In this document: positions 12,775 through 24,973 of the stretch, piece after piece
How the letters are laid out: each line of letters starts with the position of its first letter
Numbering within the stretch: the stretch's first letter is position 1
NCBI GenBank assembly: GCA_029721515.1
Contig: CM056565.1
Coordinates: 3,388,242-3,452,241, forward strand
Source of the DNA: Synanceia verrucosa
Taxonomy: Eukaryota; Chordata; Actinopteri; Perciformes; Synanceiidae
Length of the DNA: 64,000 nucleotides
Direction: 5' to 3'
The notes under the pieces: generated by a model
What the model was told of the DNA's origin: nothing
Databases searched by the model: none
What the model saw: the letters and a program-made list of their open reading frames with translations, nothing else
Position numbers and translations under genes: made by a program

Positions 12775-15700
12775 AGACTCATTGCTGAAAGGAATTATTG
12801 ACATTACTAGATAAATCACCGTTGGATTACATAATAACTCAGCTAATTAAAACGTAAACCTCCTTACTGTAATAAAAGGAGAACAGACAGCAGATCTCTT
12901 TTTGGGAGCTGACAGGAACTAGTGAACAGCAGTCCAAAAAAAAGAACCATAGAGAACCAAGAGAGAACCATATAAAACCATACATAACCAAAGAGAACTG
13001 GAGAGAATCAGAGAGAATCAGGAGAAAACCCACTCTACCACAGGGAGAACATGCAGACTCCACACAGAAGAACCCAGGTCAGAGTAGAACATTCAAGATG
13101 GTCTCTTGCTATGAGACAGCAGTGCTACTCACAGACACATGGTGAAAACATGTTCCAGTATATACTGTACAGCAGGATATTCGTGTGTGCAGGCATGTCT
13201 GAGCAAACTTACTATACAAGATACAACATATAACATATATTGTTGTGTAGAATGAGGCAGTTAATTTTCTTCATCAGACTGTGACTGAAGTGCTTTTAAA
13301 GGTCATGAGGATTTCTGCCCCTTCAGCCCCTTTTAATCCACTTCTCATTCATTTCAGCACACTAACAGCAGCACAATGACAGCAGTAGCACCAGCATCAC
13401 TGTAAGTGTAAAGCCTGTTTTATTCATCCAGTCACAGCAGGTCCTACCCAAACAAACAAAAATCATCTATCACACAGTTTAGTAACTCTTACAGATGAAT
13501 CATTTGCTGTATCCTGACTTTTACCTGAATTCACATAAACATGTTAATCACTTAAGATGGAAGAAACATTTTTCCTAACAAAAGAACTCATCCTAATACC
13601 AAAGTGTGTTACCTCCTTCAACTCTTAGCCTGTTCTTTCATCCCCACAAAGCTCATGTGTTTGTCTACCCAAAGCAGTGAGTGATCACTGTTCATTGGAT
13701 GGGGCAGGCCTTTAATTAGTCAGATATCTCTGGAGAGCCATTACCACGGGGGAATCTTGCCCCTCTTTATTAGCCCATTTTAATATTGACTAAAAAAAAG
13801 AGATACACAGGGCAGGGCAATTTGGTTTCCTCAGACGGGACACCAGCTCCTGTGAATATGCATGCTGGGATGTGGGCTGTGGACTCGTTGGGGGGTGCAG
13901 GGACATGACAGGGGTGATGGATGACTTGGGTTGGGGCATCATCTGGGCTCCCTTGACAAACCATAACAAAAGGGGTTGCTGGGTCCACTGGACTTAATAA
14001 AGACACAGTGAAAATGAAGAGGCAGAAAATGAGGGATGAGAAACATTTTTGATGAGTAAAGATTTAGGGAGGTCACTGACATAAGGAAGATTTCCCTGGA
14101 CCTCATAGAGATTCAAAGTCCTGCCCAGGGGCACCTAGGGCAGCGAAGGTTGGGTGACTGCCAACACTATAATTAAACAAGTCACAGATCTAACTGTAAT
14201 ATTACAAACACATGACAGCATTTAATAAAAACATGACAGTGATTGTCACAGTAATGTGCTGCAAAAATGAAGGTCACAGGAGAGTTCACCCACCAAAGTG
14301 CACTAATTCCTAACAAGAACAGACCTGATCTCTTCCAGTCTCTACAACTCTTTGAAAGCTACTTTAATTAAAAGTCAAAATAGAAAATGAGCACATTTCT
14401 CACCTCTACTCTCCCATGTTCTTTCTCTCTCTCACTCCTGAGGTTTCAGTTTTCACTTCTGCCATTGTTCCCCAACTCAGCTGCTCACTTTAGGTCAAAT
14501 GAAGAGGTGCATCACAGGGGCTGACTAATCACCAGCCCTCACACATATATTTTGCCTGCTTGTTTGGAAATTGAGAGATTAAGAAACTGAGAGGCATATG
14601 TTGTCAAACATAGACCTTGGAGAGACCTGAGACCGATGAAGTGGCTTCAGAGGTGTATGAAGCCTCTCTGAAAGCTCCCCAATGCAATTACAGCAAGGGA
14701 TTATGTCCCTTACTGCACAAGAGGATAAACTCAAAGTGGTCACAGTGTGTGTTTAAGGGTATGTGTTTTGTGCATGTGGAAGTGGAAAGGCTTGTTATTG
14801 GCAGCTGATCCCCTTCAAGGCCTCTGGTTCATCATGCAGACCTGATAAACAGTACATTTAAAGGACTTATCCTGTTTTGAGGAATGGCGTCAACGTGTCT
14901 CTCTTGCTAAAGATAAGATAAGATGAGATAAGATAAGAACTTTTGTAATAACAGGACAGATAATGGCAGATAATTTAAAAGTAAAGCTCCTTATTGTAAT
15001 AAAAAGATGATAGACACCAGATCTCTCTTTTTTGCCCTTTAACATCACAAAGCTGACAGGAAGTAGTAAACATCAGTCTAAACAGCCCTTCAAAGTAAAA
15101 GTCTTCACACTTTGCCATCACATTCTTGTTCATTTATAGCAACAAATACTCAGTAGTGTTCATATTCCCACTCTCTACAGACGTCTTAACAGCTCCTCCA
15201 TCTTTGTTCGTCTCCTCATCCATGAGCTCCAGCTCTGAAGTCAAAGTCATGATGAAATTTCATCAAACAGGAAAATTGAATTGAATGGATAATATATATT
15301 ATATAAAGTGTTACATATATGTATTATTATATAATTATAAATATTATACATTCTTATATATATTATAAATATTTTTTTCTGTGCAATGGGTAACAAACAA
15401 ATGTGCAATAACTGTTTTGTAGCGTCATTTTTAAGCTTGACTCTTTTTACATTGTACTGAGCTTCATGTGGAGCAGTGCTCCTAATTTCATTGTATACAC
15501 TGTCATATGATGATCAAACATGACTTCATTTAATTTCTGTTTTTGTCCTCCTGTTATGCTGATAGTTGAAGGATGTTAAGTAATACAAGTGACAACATAA
15601 TTCTCTGATTACCAACTGTAATGTGTGACTACTTATCAACGTTATCACCAGTAATGCCTTACAATACTGTGTATCCCTAACACTGTGACTCTCTTAGTAG

Positions 15701-15986
15701 TTACTGTCAAATTTCATTTCAAATTGAGAAGCATTTGGGCAAAAAAGGACTTTCCACCCCTCGGCTGTCATAATAATGACTTAAGGTGCTCTCTGAGGTT
15801 TGTCCTCGTCTCCTCTTCACCACAGACGGGTCACATGTGTGGCAGAGATTGAGGGGCATTAGTGCTCCATGGTGATCAAAGGCAGAGGATACAGAGCTAG
15901 GGAAGCTGGGATATAAAGGGACTCGGTTGGGCGCCAAAGCAGCCCCTCTGCACCCAGTGCCTTTTAATTAGGCTCACAGCAGGGAC

Positions 15987-16036
<50 letters not shown>

Positions 16037-17097
16037 TCATACTCACAGTCACATACCGTCTTCTGATTTAGTATTCTAGAGAAACCTCCATTTTCTGTGA
16101 ACACTGGGTGTTGCAAAGAGGGAGGAAAGAGTACTGATGCTCTGACCCTGTCATGGACTGTTTGCTTAACAAAGGGTTAAAGTCCCATCGAGTGCCTGTC
16201 TGGACACAAATCCATGTTTTGATGAAATGGCGGAAAATGGAGGACAAAGCAGCAAGAGATGATGAATAGAGCTCTATTTTCCATCATTAGGTGGTAACAA
16301 TGTACTTTTATTTGGACAAGAAATTCAAATGATCACAAACTTTGAGCTGAACATTGTTTCTCAGTTCATTTCATTCTGTTTTGTTTTATACCTCAATTCA
16401 AGGAAATTGATCTGGAATCTGCAATCTGGAAAGTTATTTTAGTTATTTTATGCTTAATAAGTAATTGATTATTAAAAAGAGCAGAACCAATCATCACTCC
16501 AGCAATAATTCCTTATTTTTTTAAGTGAACTGGAAATTCTACATCTGTAAAATTTAAGAGAATAAATTCTTCTCTGTCTTTATGAAATGACAACAGCTGC
16601 AGGATTCAAGCATAAACTTCAGGATCTCACCTCATTAGAAGTATTGACAGGATCAATGTTGAAGCAGAGCCACAGTCTGCCATCTGCCTGTACTCCTCTG
16701 TCTGCTGACATTTGGCCAGTAACCTTTAACCTTGTAGGAAATGTCATGACACCAAAGGACAACCTAACATAACCCTAAAAAAATAATAGGTAGATCTCAA
16801 ACTACCTGGATGGTGTTGAATCATTCCATCGTAGAAAAATCATCTCATGAAGTCCACATTCTGGGCTAGAGTAGAGACTCCTATCTGCCCAGTGCACACT
16901 TCATATAGAAGTATCTGATACATGATGGTCCAAATGCTTCACTCATTGTCATTTTATTTCAGGGATCTGGGATCTGTCAGCTAACCAGAACAGAGAAGAT
17001 TGTTCCAGTGTGTCACCTTGATTTCTATAATTCAGCCTGGCCAAATCAAGACAGAAACTTATTACAATCATCACATACATCCAGGTACATGGAGCTG
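12775..17097. other. Intergenic region without recognisable genes
   Basis: This stretch holds a duplicated unknown repeat (about 12835-12940 and 14978-15095), a reversed GATAA-rich retroposon tail at about 14908-14945, an AT-rich tract near 15285-15375 and a CA microsatellite at 15991-16033. A unique block at about 13730-13990 contains ATATGCAT at 13856-13863. No splice-flanked open frame with a known domain was seen. Confidence 0.5.
15991..16033. repeat. (CA)n microsatellite
   Basis: Uninterrupted CA dinucleotide run, about 43 bp. Confidence 0.95.
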
Positions 17098-17585
17098 CAC
17101 TGATCAGCCATAACATCATGACCACTGCCAGGTGAAGTGAATATCACTGATCATCTCCTCATCATGGCTCCTGGGATATATAAGGTATCAAATGAACAGA
17201 GTTGATGTGAGAAGCAGGAAAAATGTTCCAGCATCAGGATTTTTCAGGAGTTTGATACCAAGAAGCAAACAGTGATGTCTAGAGGACTGGATCAGAGCAT
17301 CTCCAGAACTGCAGCTCTGGTGGTCTGCAGTGGTCAGGATCTATCAAAAGTGGTCCAAGGAAGGACCAGTGGTGAACCAGAGACAGGGTCATGAGAGGAC
17401 AAGGATCACTGATGCAGGTGGGGAGTGAAGGCTGGTCCTGGTGGTCTGATCCAACAGAGCAGAGAAGTTAATGCTGCTGAAGACAGAAAGGAGTCACATA
17501 CCACAGAATAAACCTTCAGGGGTCAGAGGTCAGACAGGGGGACCAGCACAATATTAGACAGGAGGTCATCATGTTATGCCTGATT
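17098..17585 (+). mobile_element. Degenerate, shortened Tc1-like DNA transposon
   Basis: The ends form an imperfect inverted pair: CAGCCATAACATCATGACC at about 17106-17124, and the reverse complement of GGTCATCATGTTATGCC at about 17564-17580. Between them, broken plus-strand frames give residues typical of the second helix-turn-helix of a Tc1-family transposase (YQKWSKEG, then RQGHERTRITDAGGEWRL). Several stop codons interrupt it, and the DDE catalytic region is missing, so it is an inactive, internally deleted relic. A fragment of the same family lies at about 26365-26540. Confidence 0.72.
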
Positions 17586-18164
17586 AATATATACAGTAGC
17601 CTACAAATGTCATGTTTTTCTGACATGTATGATATGTTGAGAATAAATGTTCACTTTACACAGACTTCAATATAATTGAAGCATTGATACACTCCCAATG
17701 GTCAAACTTGTCTCAATGGTAGGCACCAATTATTCTGATCCCAGAGTGGACAGTAGACCGTGAGGTGAACACACTGGTCAGGTCAGCTTCAGAGGCTAAT
17801 GCTGTATTGAGCTGTGGACAGGCTGTGGGTCAAGAGGCCTGGGTGGTTCAGCTGCTCCACACCAGGGGTCCAGCAGGGATTAGGTGGGGGTGAAGGTGGG
17901 TGGATCTCAACACTCCTCTCCACCATGAAGAGGAACCATCATCCCTCATCAGGCCCATCTCTCCAGCTACAATAATTCATGAATCAACTCACTCCCCCCC
18001 AATAAGCATCTCTGAGGGCACATTGGCGACAGCGATGGCCATTAGCAGCCCTTCATTCATTCCTGTCAACTGCTTCCCTTTGTCTCTTCACTGATGCCTG
18101 ACATGGGGAATTGCAAACCAACACAGTCCATCTCATATAGCTGACAGCAGGAACTCCTCTTTCT

Positions 18165-18503
18165 AACAGTAGCTCAGTCTGTAGTGACTTGGGCTGGGAA
18201 TCGGTGGGTCGCCAGTTCAAGTCCAGGTCGGACCAAATGTGGAGAGTGGACTGGTAGCTGGAGAGGTGCCAGCTCCTCCTCCTGGGCACTGCCGAGGTGC
18301 CCTTGAGCAAGGCACCGAACCCCCAACTGCTCGGGGCGCCTGGATAAGGGGCAGCCCCCTCACTCTGACACCTCTCCTCTAATGCATGTGTGTTTCATAA
18401 CTTCTGTGTGATGTGCAACTGAGAAATATTAACAGAGTGAAAAAATGTAATTTCCCCATTGAGGGATCAATAAAGTAAGTCAAAAAAAAAAAAAAAAAAA
18501 AAA
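18165..18503 (+). mobile_element. tRNA-derived SINE with poly(A) tail
   Basis: The head has an A-box-like AGCTCAGTCTGTAGTGACTT and a B-box GTTCAAGTCC at 18215-18224. The body includes CCTTGAGCAAGGCACCGAAC, and the 3' end is GGGATCAATAAAGTAAGTC followed by 22 A residues (18482-18503). The intact poly(A) suggests a fairly recent insertion. A truncated relative lies in reverse at 21012-21133. Confidence 0.85.
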
Positions 18504-20440
18504 TTACCTCTATATCTAATATTACCTGTTTGCCATGCCACCTCTGTCATAAAATATCACAATATCTCTCACAAACATCTAAAAACAAATGCACCACATT
18601 TAGATTGTGATTTATGAATATAATTTGTGATGACAATGTAAACTACATCATCACCAAGCAATTATTTGCTTCTTGATTTAACATTCATGAGATGTTAATG
18701 AGCTGAGAAATGTCCCTAATTCAGAATGCTGTCTGTGATATTTACACTTAATTGGGTAATGTTACCCAGCTGCTGACTGGTCTGGGTGGCATACTGGTTA
18801 GAGCATCATTTTCTTTTTTTCTCCCATAATGTCACATTGCTTTAGATCTGCAGAGAAGGCTGATTGTGGAAAATGTGGTGCACATGCTTTTTGGTATCCT
18901 TTGATATTTAGGAAGCTTACAAATGTTTCATTCAAATCACAGGAGCCAGCTCAGAAGTTTGGATGGATTAGCTTTGAAGCATCCAGAAGAGAAAGCGCAG
19001 TTCTTCATTCAATCAAGTATTCTGTGTCCCCACTTCCCACTGTTATTCTTAAGTGCTTGAACTTGGATTCCCTCACTCCCCTTTCCTCCTTCCACTTCCT
19101 CCAGAGGCAGGGAGGCGTGACATGACTTTGGCCCTGACCCTGGGCTCTACCTAGATGTTTTGTTTGGAGCAGGTGGAGATCAGATGTTTTTGGTCTTTAC
19201 ACCGCCTCTCATTAGGTCTCCCATCTCTTTCAAATAAACCTAATGAGACAGTGTTTAATGTCCATAGCTCCTGATGTAAGCACGGTGTGTGTGTTAAGGA
19301 GCTTCGAGCCAAATTACCTCGACGTCTCGTTCAGTGATGGCACCTGGGCCCCCATGTCACTTGGGGGAGGTTAGCTCAGGGTTGGGAATCCACTGGGGGG
19401 GTGGCCGAGGCTGGACCCAGCTGGAGGACGTTAAAGAGCTAAATGCTGATTGGGGTGGCTGTGTTTGGGCATCAGGAGAGTCAGCGGGACACTCATGGGG
19501 TTCTTTTGTTTGAGGACATGTGGGAGAATCCCACATAACTGACCAAGGGAAAATTCCAGCGTTGAGCAGATCAGCCCATTCATTCAGTGTTTGATGTAAC
19601 GACAGAACAGATTCAGTGATGGACCTCTGACATGTCAAGTATGTTCATGATGTGCAAATAACATCAAAACACACATTAAATTTAAATGTTGGTGGACTGA
19701 GGCATTGAGGCTCAATAGGGTCACTGTGTGAGCATCAAACATACATGCCTACATTGTTGCGTCCGTACTTATTTTTGGCTCAGTTAATCAACCCGATAAC
19801 TTAAATGCTACAAAAGAGTGTCAGGAAGTCTGCAGTGTGGTGATTTAGTATAGACAAGTCCACACTTTATAAATCAAGCTCTTAAGATGGGAGTTTTCAA
19901 GCAGGGAGTGACTGTCCGGCTGTGATGTCCCAGTGAGGGCTAGGGTAAGGCATACATGAAGTCGCTGTTTATTATGAATGAACAGACTATCAGCTGAGGC
20001 GTGAACAGCTGCCACTGACACACCAGGGAAAGGATGGATGGAGCCAAAATCAACAAACAAGACAAAATGGCTAAATTAATAACTGAAAATCACTGCTGAG
20101 TAGCTGGCAAACAAAACACAACATGGATAGCCAAAAGAAAAGCCTCTATTAGCTACATTAATTCTTTAGACATAATACAGTGGCAGCCACCCCTCTTCCT
20201 GATGATGACTAAAAATGAAAAAAGTGTGCAGCGGTATGTGTAAAATTAAAACTAAAGGAAAGGAGGGAGATCGCCAGAGAGGTGGACCAGAAGTGTCACA
20301 CCAGATCAGTCTGACAGTGAAACAGCAATGATAATAGAGTGCAGGAACACTAACAGGATGTGGAGGTAGGTATCATTAGTGGATCATTATCCTCTCCAAC
20401 TGACATGAAGCTGTGTGGAACATTCATCTGATAATTTATG
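18504..20440. other. Intergenic sequence, no gene recognised
   Basis: Mostly unique sequence with no recognisable exon. The open frame at 19357-19638 (minus) and others lack domains and splice context. Confidence 0.45.
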
Positions 20441-20885
20441 AGAAGGAGAAGAGATATTTTATTGATCCGCGAGGGGATTATCAATATTTTTATCACCTCC
20501 AGACTGGACGACTGAAACACCATCCTCAAACCTGTCCAACAACTCATTCACTTCTAAATCCTCTTCCTCACCCACAAAGCCCTCCACCAGCAGACCTGCT
20601 CCACCACCACACCCCCACCCTCTCTCCCTTCCACCCAGAACCAATCACCAGACCTGGTGTACAGAGCCTTATGCTGCTGCCTCCACCCTCTGGACCTCTC
20701 TGTTCATCATCATTCAGACCTGCACTGACCTCCCCACCTTCAAAACACTCTTAAAAGCTCATCTATTTAAAACACTTTCAATTCTTGATTGTATTTATTT
20801 GTTCTTCTGTTTTTTAAATTGTTACTCTATGTCTGAGTTTCTAGAAAAGTGCTGTACAAATATTTAATACTGCATTATTATTAAT
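20441..20885 (+). mobile_element. 3' end of an L2/Maui-like LINE with a reversed retroposon tail in front
   Basis: From about 20475 the text follows the 3' coding end of a fish L2-type LINE (CACCTCCAGACTGGACGAC; CCTCTTCCTCACCCACAAAG; ACCTTCAAAACACTCTTAAA) and ends in a short 3' UTR. Segments are missing compared with the usual element, so it is a deleted relic. The ATTTTATTGATCC motif at 20455-20470 looks like a SINE/LINE tail in reverse. Family name is from memory. Confidence 0.5.
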
Positions 20886-21011
20886 TCACTTTGTACCTAT
20901 GTGTACTATGTGATAGTAAAAGATCTTTTTCTGAAACACACACATGCTCTGTGAGGACCTGCACACATGCATTAAATGGAGAGATGTTAGCGAGGGTGTT
21001 TCCCACATTCA

Positions 21012-21133
21012 AGCGCCCCAAGCATTTGGGGGTTCAGTGTCTTGCTCAAAGGCATCTCTACCAGACCACACTCCATAGTTGAACCAGTGACCCTCTGGTT
21101 CTCAGTCCCTACTGACTGAGCTACTGTTGCCCC
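21012..21133 (-). mobile_element. Truncated tRNA-derived SINE, minus strand
   Basis: On the minus strand it reads AGTAGCTCAGTCAGTAGGGA, then a B-box-like GGTTCAACTAT, then TTGAGCAAGACACTGAACCC. The order matches the intact SINE at 18165-18503. The 3' half and tail are absent. Confidence 0.72.
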
Positions 21134-21363
21134 ACTGAAATCACCTACTAATATATACTTCATTATGCAGTGATTGATGTGCTTTTAGTGTATGAACACA
21201 GATCGAGCAACTCCTACGTGTATTGTATCATGACAGTAATTGTCAGGCTCTGTCTGTCTAGTTCTGCACCGATATCCTGCCTCGAGTCGTGCGTTTGGGC
21301 TCTCATCAGCATGGAGCCCTCACAGTAATGAAATGACAGAAATGACTAAGAGGATAAAAAGGT

Positions 21364-22132
21364 GTTATTGGTCCCATATTATACACTTTTTCTGCAATTT
21401 TATATGGTCTCAGATGTGCAACAATATTGTATTCAAAGTGTATTACCCCAAATTCCAGCCAGTTAAAAATCACCGTATTGAGCTCTGCTGAGAACAGGCT
21501 GTTTCTGTGTCTGTACCTTTAAATGTTCCTGAGCTGTGTCTGACCACGCCCCCTCTCTGGAGACAGGAAGTGGCTGCTTTGTAAATATGGGCCCGTACAA
21601 ATGAGGCTTTGCTACACAGCTGAAGTTGAAGCATGGAGCAGTACCAACTGTCTGGGACACTACCACTGTGTAGGTCCAGAGCTCGGTTAGTACTGCAGCA
21701 ATCGCTCCGAGCTAACCGGGGCTCCGCTGCAGTGCTAACGGAGCTTCGGGAGTGCTAACGCTACAGGGTAAAAACAGAGTAAAAATAGCCTCTTGTGCTT
21801 GTTAAGCAGCCAACACACAGAGCAGATGTCGTGTTTTGCTCCTAACTTTGTTTGTGAAAGTTAGTGAGGAGAAACAATGGCGGCTGCTCGGTAACTTTAG
21901 AGGAGGGCTCATACCTGGGGCGGCTCAAAGGCAGCGTCCTCTACTGGAGGGAGGGGCATATCCACTATTGACGTCAAAAGTGGAGAAATGTTCAACTCGC
22001 CTGTTTCAGCACACATTGGAAAAGAAGAGGACAGACTTTTTTCACTCCTGGGGCCTCATTCACAGACTATGGGGACACATACTACTGTTAGAACACCTTT
22101 ATAAAGTGAATTTTACATGATAGGTGACCTTT
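21364..22132. mobile_element. Non-autonomous DNA transposon (GGTC..C..ATATTAT-ended fish MITE)
   Basis: The left end (TTGGTCCCATATTATACAC) and the reverse complement of the right end (AAAGGTCACCTATCATGTAA) are diverged inverted repeats of a type I recognise from fish genomes. The interior includes a GC-richer block with GTGCTAACG repeats near 21735-21765. No transposase frame was seen. Superfamily not assigned; target duplication not clear. Confidence 0.5.
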
Positions 22133-24526
22133 AAATTAAAATGCAAAACAACACCAACGGGAATTAAAACTACAGGAGTTCTTTCCAAAAAAAATGTGTC
22201 AGGCAAACACGCTGTCTAGCCTGACAACCTGTGGCTTTGCATGTAAAGCAATTACATGGAAATATATTTTTTATTTTATTCATTTATTTCATTGCAGAAT
22301 TATGTTATAGTATAATAAGAATTTTCAAAATATTTTGTGTTTTAAATATGCATCACTCACATCTATGGCAGGTGCCCTCTGAAACCGATCCTCTGTGAGC
22401 TAACCATGGATAAATCCAGAAAAAGAGGTCTCAGAGTAAAATAGTATTTAATTCTGACTCAGACAAATTCATTTGCCTTCACTGCCAACAATGCTGGCTT
22501 GCTTATGTGCTTGATATGTGACAACAAACTGGGCTGGGGAGGGAGGAGGTGAAGGGTTTGACTAACCACTCAGAGCACATGGAGGCAGTGAGTGCTCTCT
22601 GGCGGGAGTCATTCAGGCTAAGATTCAAGTACGATTCCTTTGTGTCCTCTCTTTTCCAGGTACAGTAACAGGTGATCTGTTTGTGATGAAAGAATGCCAT
22701 CCATCAACATTCTGCAAAAGATTCTCTACATCAGACTCCCTTTGGTGATGTGTACGTTTTCAAAGTGTGAAAAATGAGTACCAGACAAATAAAGCAAAAA
22801 AAGAGCAAAGTTGAGGAGAATTTCAAGATATGTTTTTTTTCAGATGTTCAGATTGATAGCTTTCCTCCCGTAGTGAGGGCTTTTAGTTTTTCTTGAACAT
22901 TTAGATTATTTTCCTTTTCCTCCTTCTCCTTCCTGATTCTACAGACACAAGTCGTCCCATTTTCAGCCGATGGATCGATATGATACGCCCTATCGTCAAG
23001 AGCTCTTTAGATCGACAGTATCTGTCACTCAGTGCTTTTAACGTCTGATGAGGAGAAATCACAGCTTCCAGCTACTAACTACCATCCGCTCACCATGTTC
23101 TATGGATAGAGGGAGCAGAGATGCTGGTCTATGGGAGAGCATCTCTGCCTCCTCCCTCCTGTTGTTAATCACTTGATGTTGATGCAGTCCAGCTTCAATC
23201 TTTTTTCTTTCATCTACCTCCACTCAGAGAACATATGAAACTCAGTGACGCAACGTCTGCTGCTGCAGGCAAGCCGGCCGTATGTTCAAGGACCTCATTG
23301 CCGGTTTAGTCCTTTCCGAGTCAGCCCCCCGCAGGCCGGCCTGCCATTTATGGAGAGCCTGGCGGCTGGGACGGCTGAGACAGGATATCGCAGCTTCCTA
23401 GCTGCTGTGCCACAGATGCTGCTTGTTCTCTAACACAGTTTTATGGGCAGTAGCAGCGCAGCTGCTCATTAACTGAATGGGTAGATCGAGGATGCATGAC
23501 GCACAGGAGGATCAGTTTGACGACACCTGGGTGCTGCTTGACACCCTTGTTGTTCCATTCATTTCAAATATATGTATAATTTTTTTGTCATATTGAGTGT
23601 ATTTTCATGTGCTGTAATTCTGCACTCATGACATTTATTGCGGAGGTTTCCTGAGACTGTTTTTCCCTGTTTGAAATGTTTCCTCATCCAAAGTGAGGGT
23701 TGTACTTTTGTACTCTCTGAGGCAAATTTCAGATTTGTGATATTGGGCTATTATGAAAAAAAACTGACTTGACGCTACTAATTTTCTCCAGCTCTGCAGC
23801 AGTCCTCCTTCATCGATGTGTAAAGATGTGCTTGGCTAGAGTTACTTTGGGCTAATCCTGAACTTTAATCAGATTGATGCTGACTGTCCTGGCTGCCCTC
23901 CAAACTTATTGGTAGTGGATTTAACCTGCTGCTGCACCTATTGATATAACTATTCATATGGTTGTTTTATGACCGATCAGAGTTACTTGAATCGATAGTT
24001 CAGTATATTTCTGCTCGAGTGTGTGCAGATTCACTGGTATGTATCTTCACTGATATTTTCTGCAGGTCACTGATCCAGTTTGTAGTCCACACGTTTAAGA
24101 TGGCCACCACTGTTCCTGCACCTGGAAAGTCAAACACTCTTAGGCTGAATGACTCCCTGCATGTGCTCTGAGTGATTAGTCAAACCCTTCACATCCAGCT
24201 CACTCAGACCAAATGATGATGATGAACGGACAACACCATTTCCCCAACAGAATTACAGTTTTGTGTCAGTAGCTTCAGGTTCCTCTGTGTTCACATTAGT
24301 GAAGACCTGACCTGGACTCACATAGCATGCAGTCCTGCACCTACAGGCTAAGGCACAGCCTCATACTAACATTAGCTATTAAGCTACTGCGCTCAATAGC
24401 TAAATATTCTACCTCATATATTCTACTTCTCTACTAGTGCTTGATGAATGATTAATGTGATGTTATCAGAGCACACTGGACTGCAAGGCCAAGAAAGCTT
24501 ACAGCTGGGAAGTTTAACTCATGCCA
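22133..24526. other. Intergenic sequence with a possible regulatory block at 22860-23440
   Basis: No exon or full repeat is recognised. Sequence at about 22860-23440 is less AT-rich and not repetitive (for example GATCGATATGATACGCCC near 22974, and a GGCCGGCC-containing stretch near 23335). It may be regulatory, but this cannot be shown from one genome. Confidence 0.3.
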
Positions 24527-24530
24527 TTAA

Positions 24531-24969
24531 TTCTTTGAGTGCCAGTTATTTTATAAAATAGACAGTGCCTTGTGTCAGCGTTTTTGCCCATTTTGAGTCA
24601 TCTTTCATGATGCAGAGAATATTTTGTACTATGTCTCTGAAAACACTGCATAGCTCAGAGACTCTCTATTTCATCATGAAAAAAACATTTGTTTTTACCT
24701 CGTTCTATTCTTGTTTTATCAGAGGTAGAGTAGAGGACACTTTCACCAAAATCACCACTTTTTGTCCAGAATCAGTTTATTTTGCTCTCTAATTACGATC
24801 ATCTCCACTTCCTGTTTTGATCTCTGAGGTGTATACTGTCTCTTTATTCTCTGACTACATCTCCCGGAAGCCCCAAAATTACTTATCACAGGCTACGGGA
24901 GACCACGATCTGTGACCCGCTGCCGAAAAACCACTTAGACATTGAAATACATCAGTGGTACTCAAAGAT
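24531..24969 (-). mobile_element. piggyBac-like MITE, copy 1
   Basis: Both ends carry TTAA (24527-24530 and 24970-24973), the piggyBac target duplication. The terminal inverted repeats are TTCTTTGAGTGCCA on the left and the reverse complement ATCTTTGAGTACCA on the right. The interior matches, in opposite orientation, the copies at 29435-29901 and 57041-57494. No transposase is encoded. Confidence 0.75.
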
Positions 24970-24973
24970 TTAA

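Noticed and set aside
18165..18230. tRNA-gene-like A and B boxes
   Set aside because: They are the head of a SINE with a long non-tRNA body and poly(A) tail. The same applies to 12449, 31230 and 45317. No genuine tRNA cloverleaf gene was seen.
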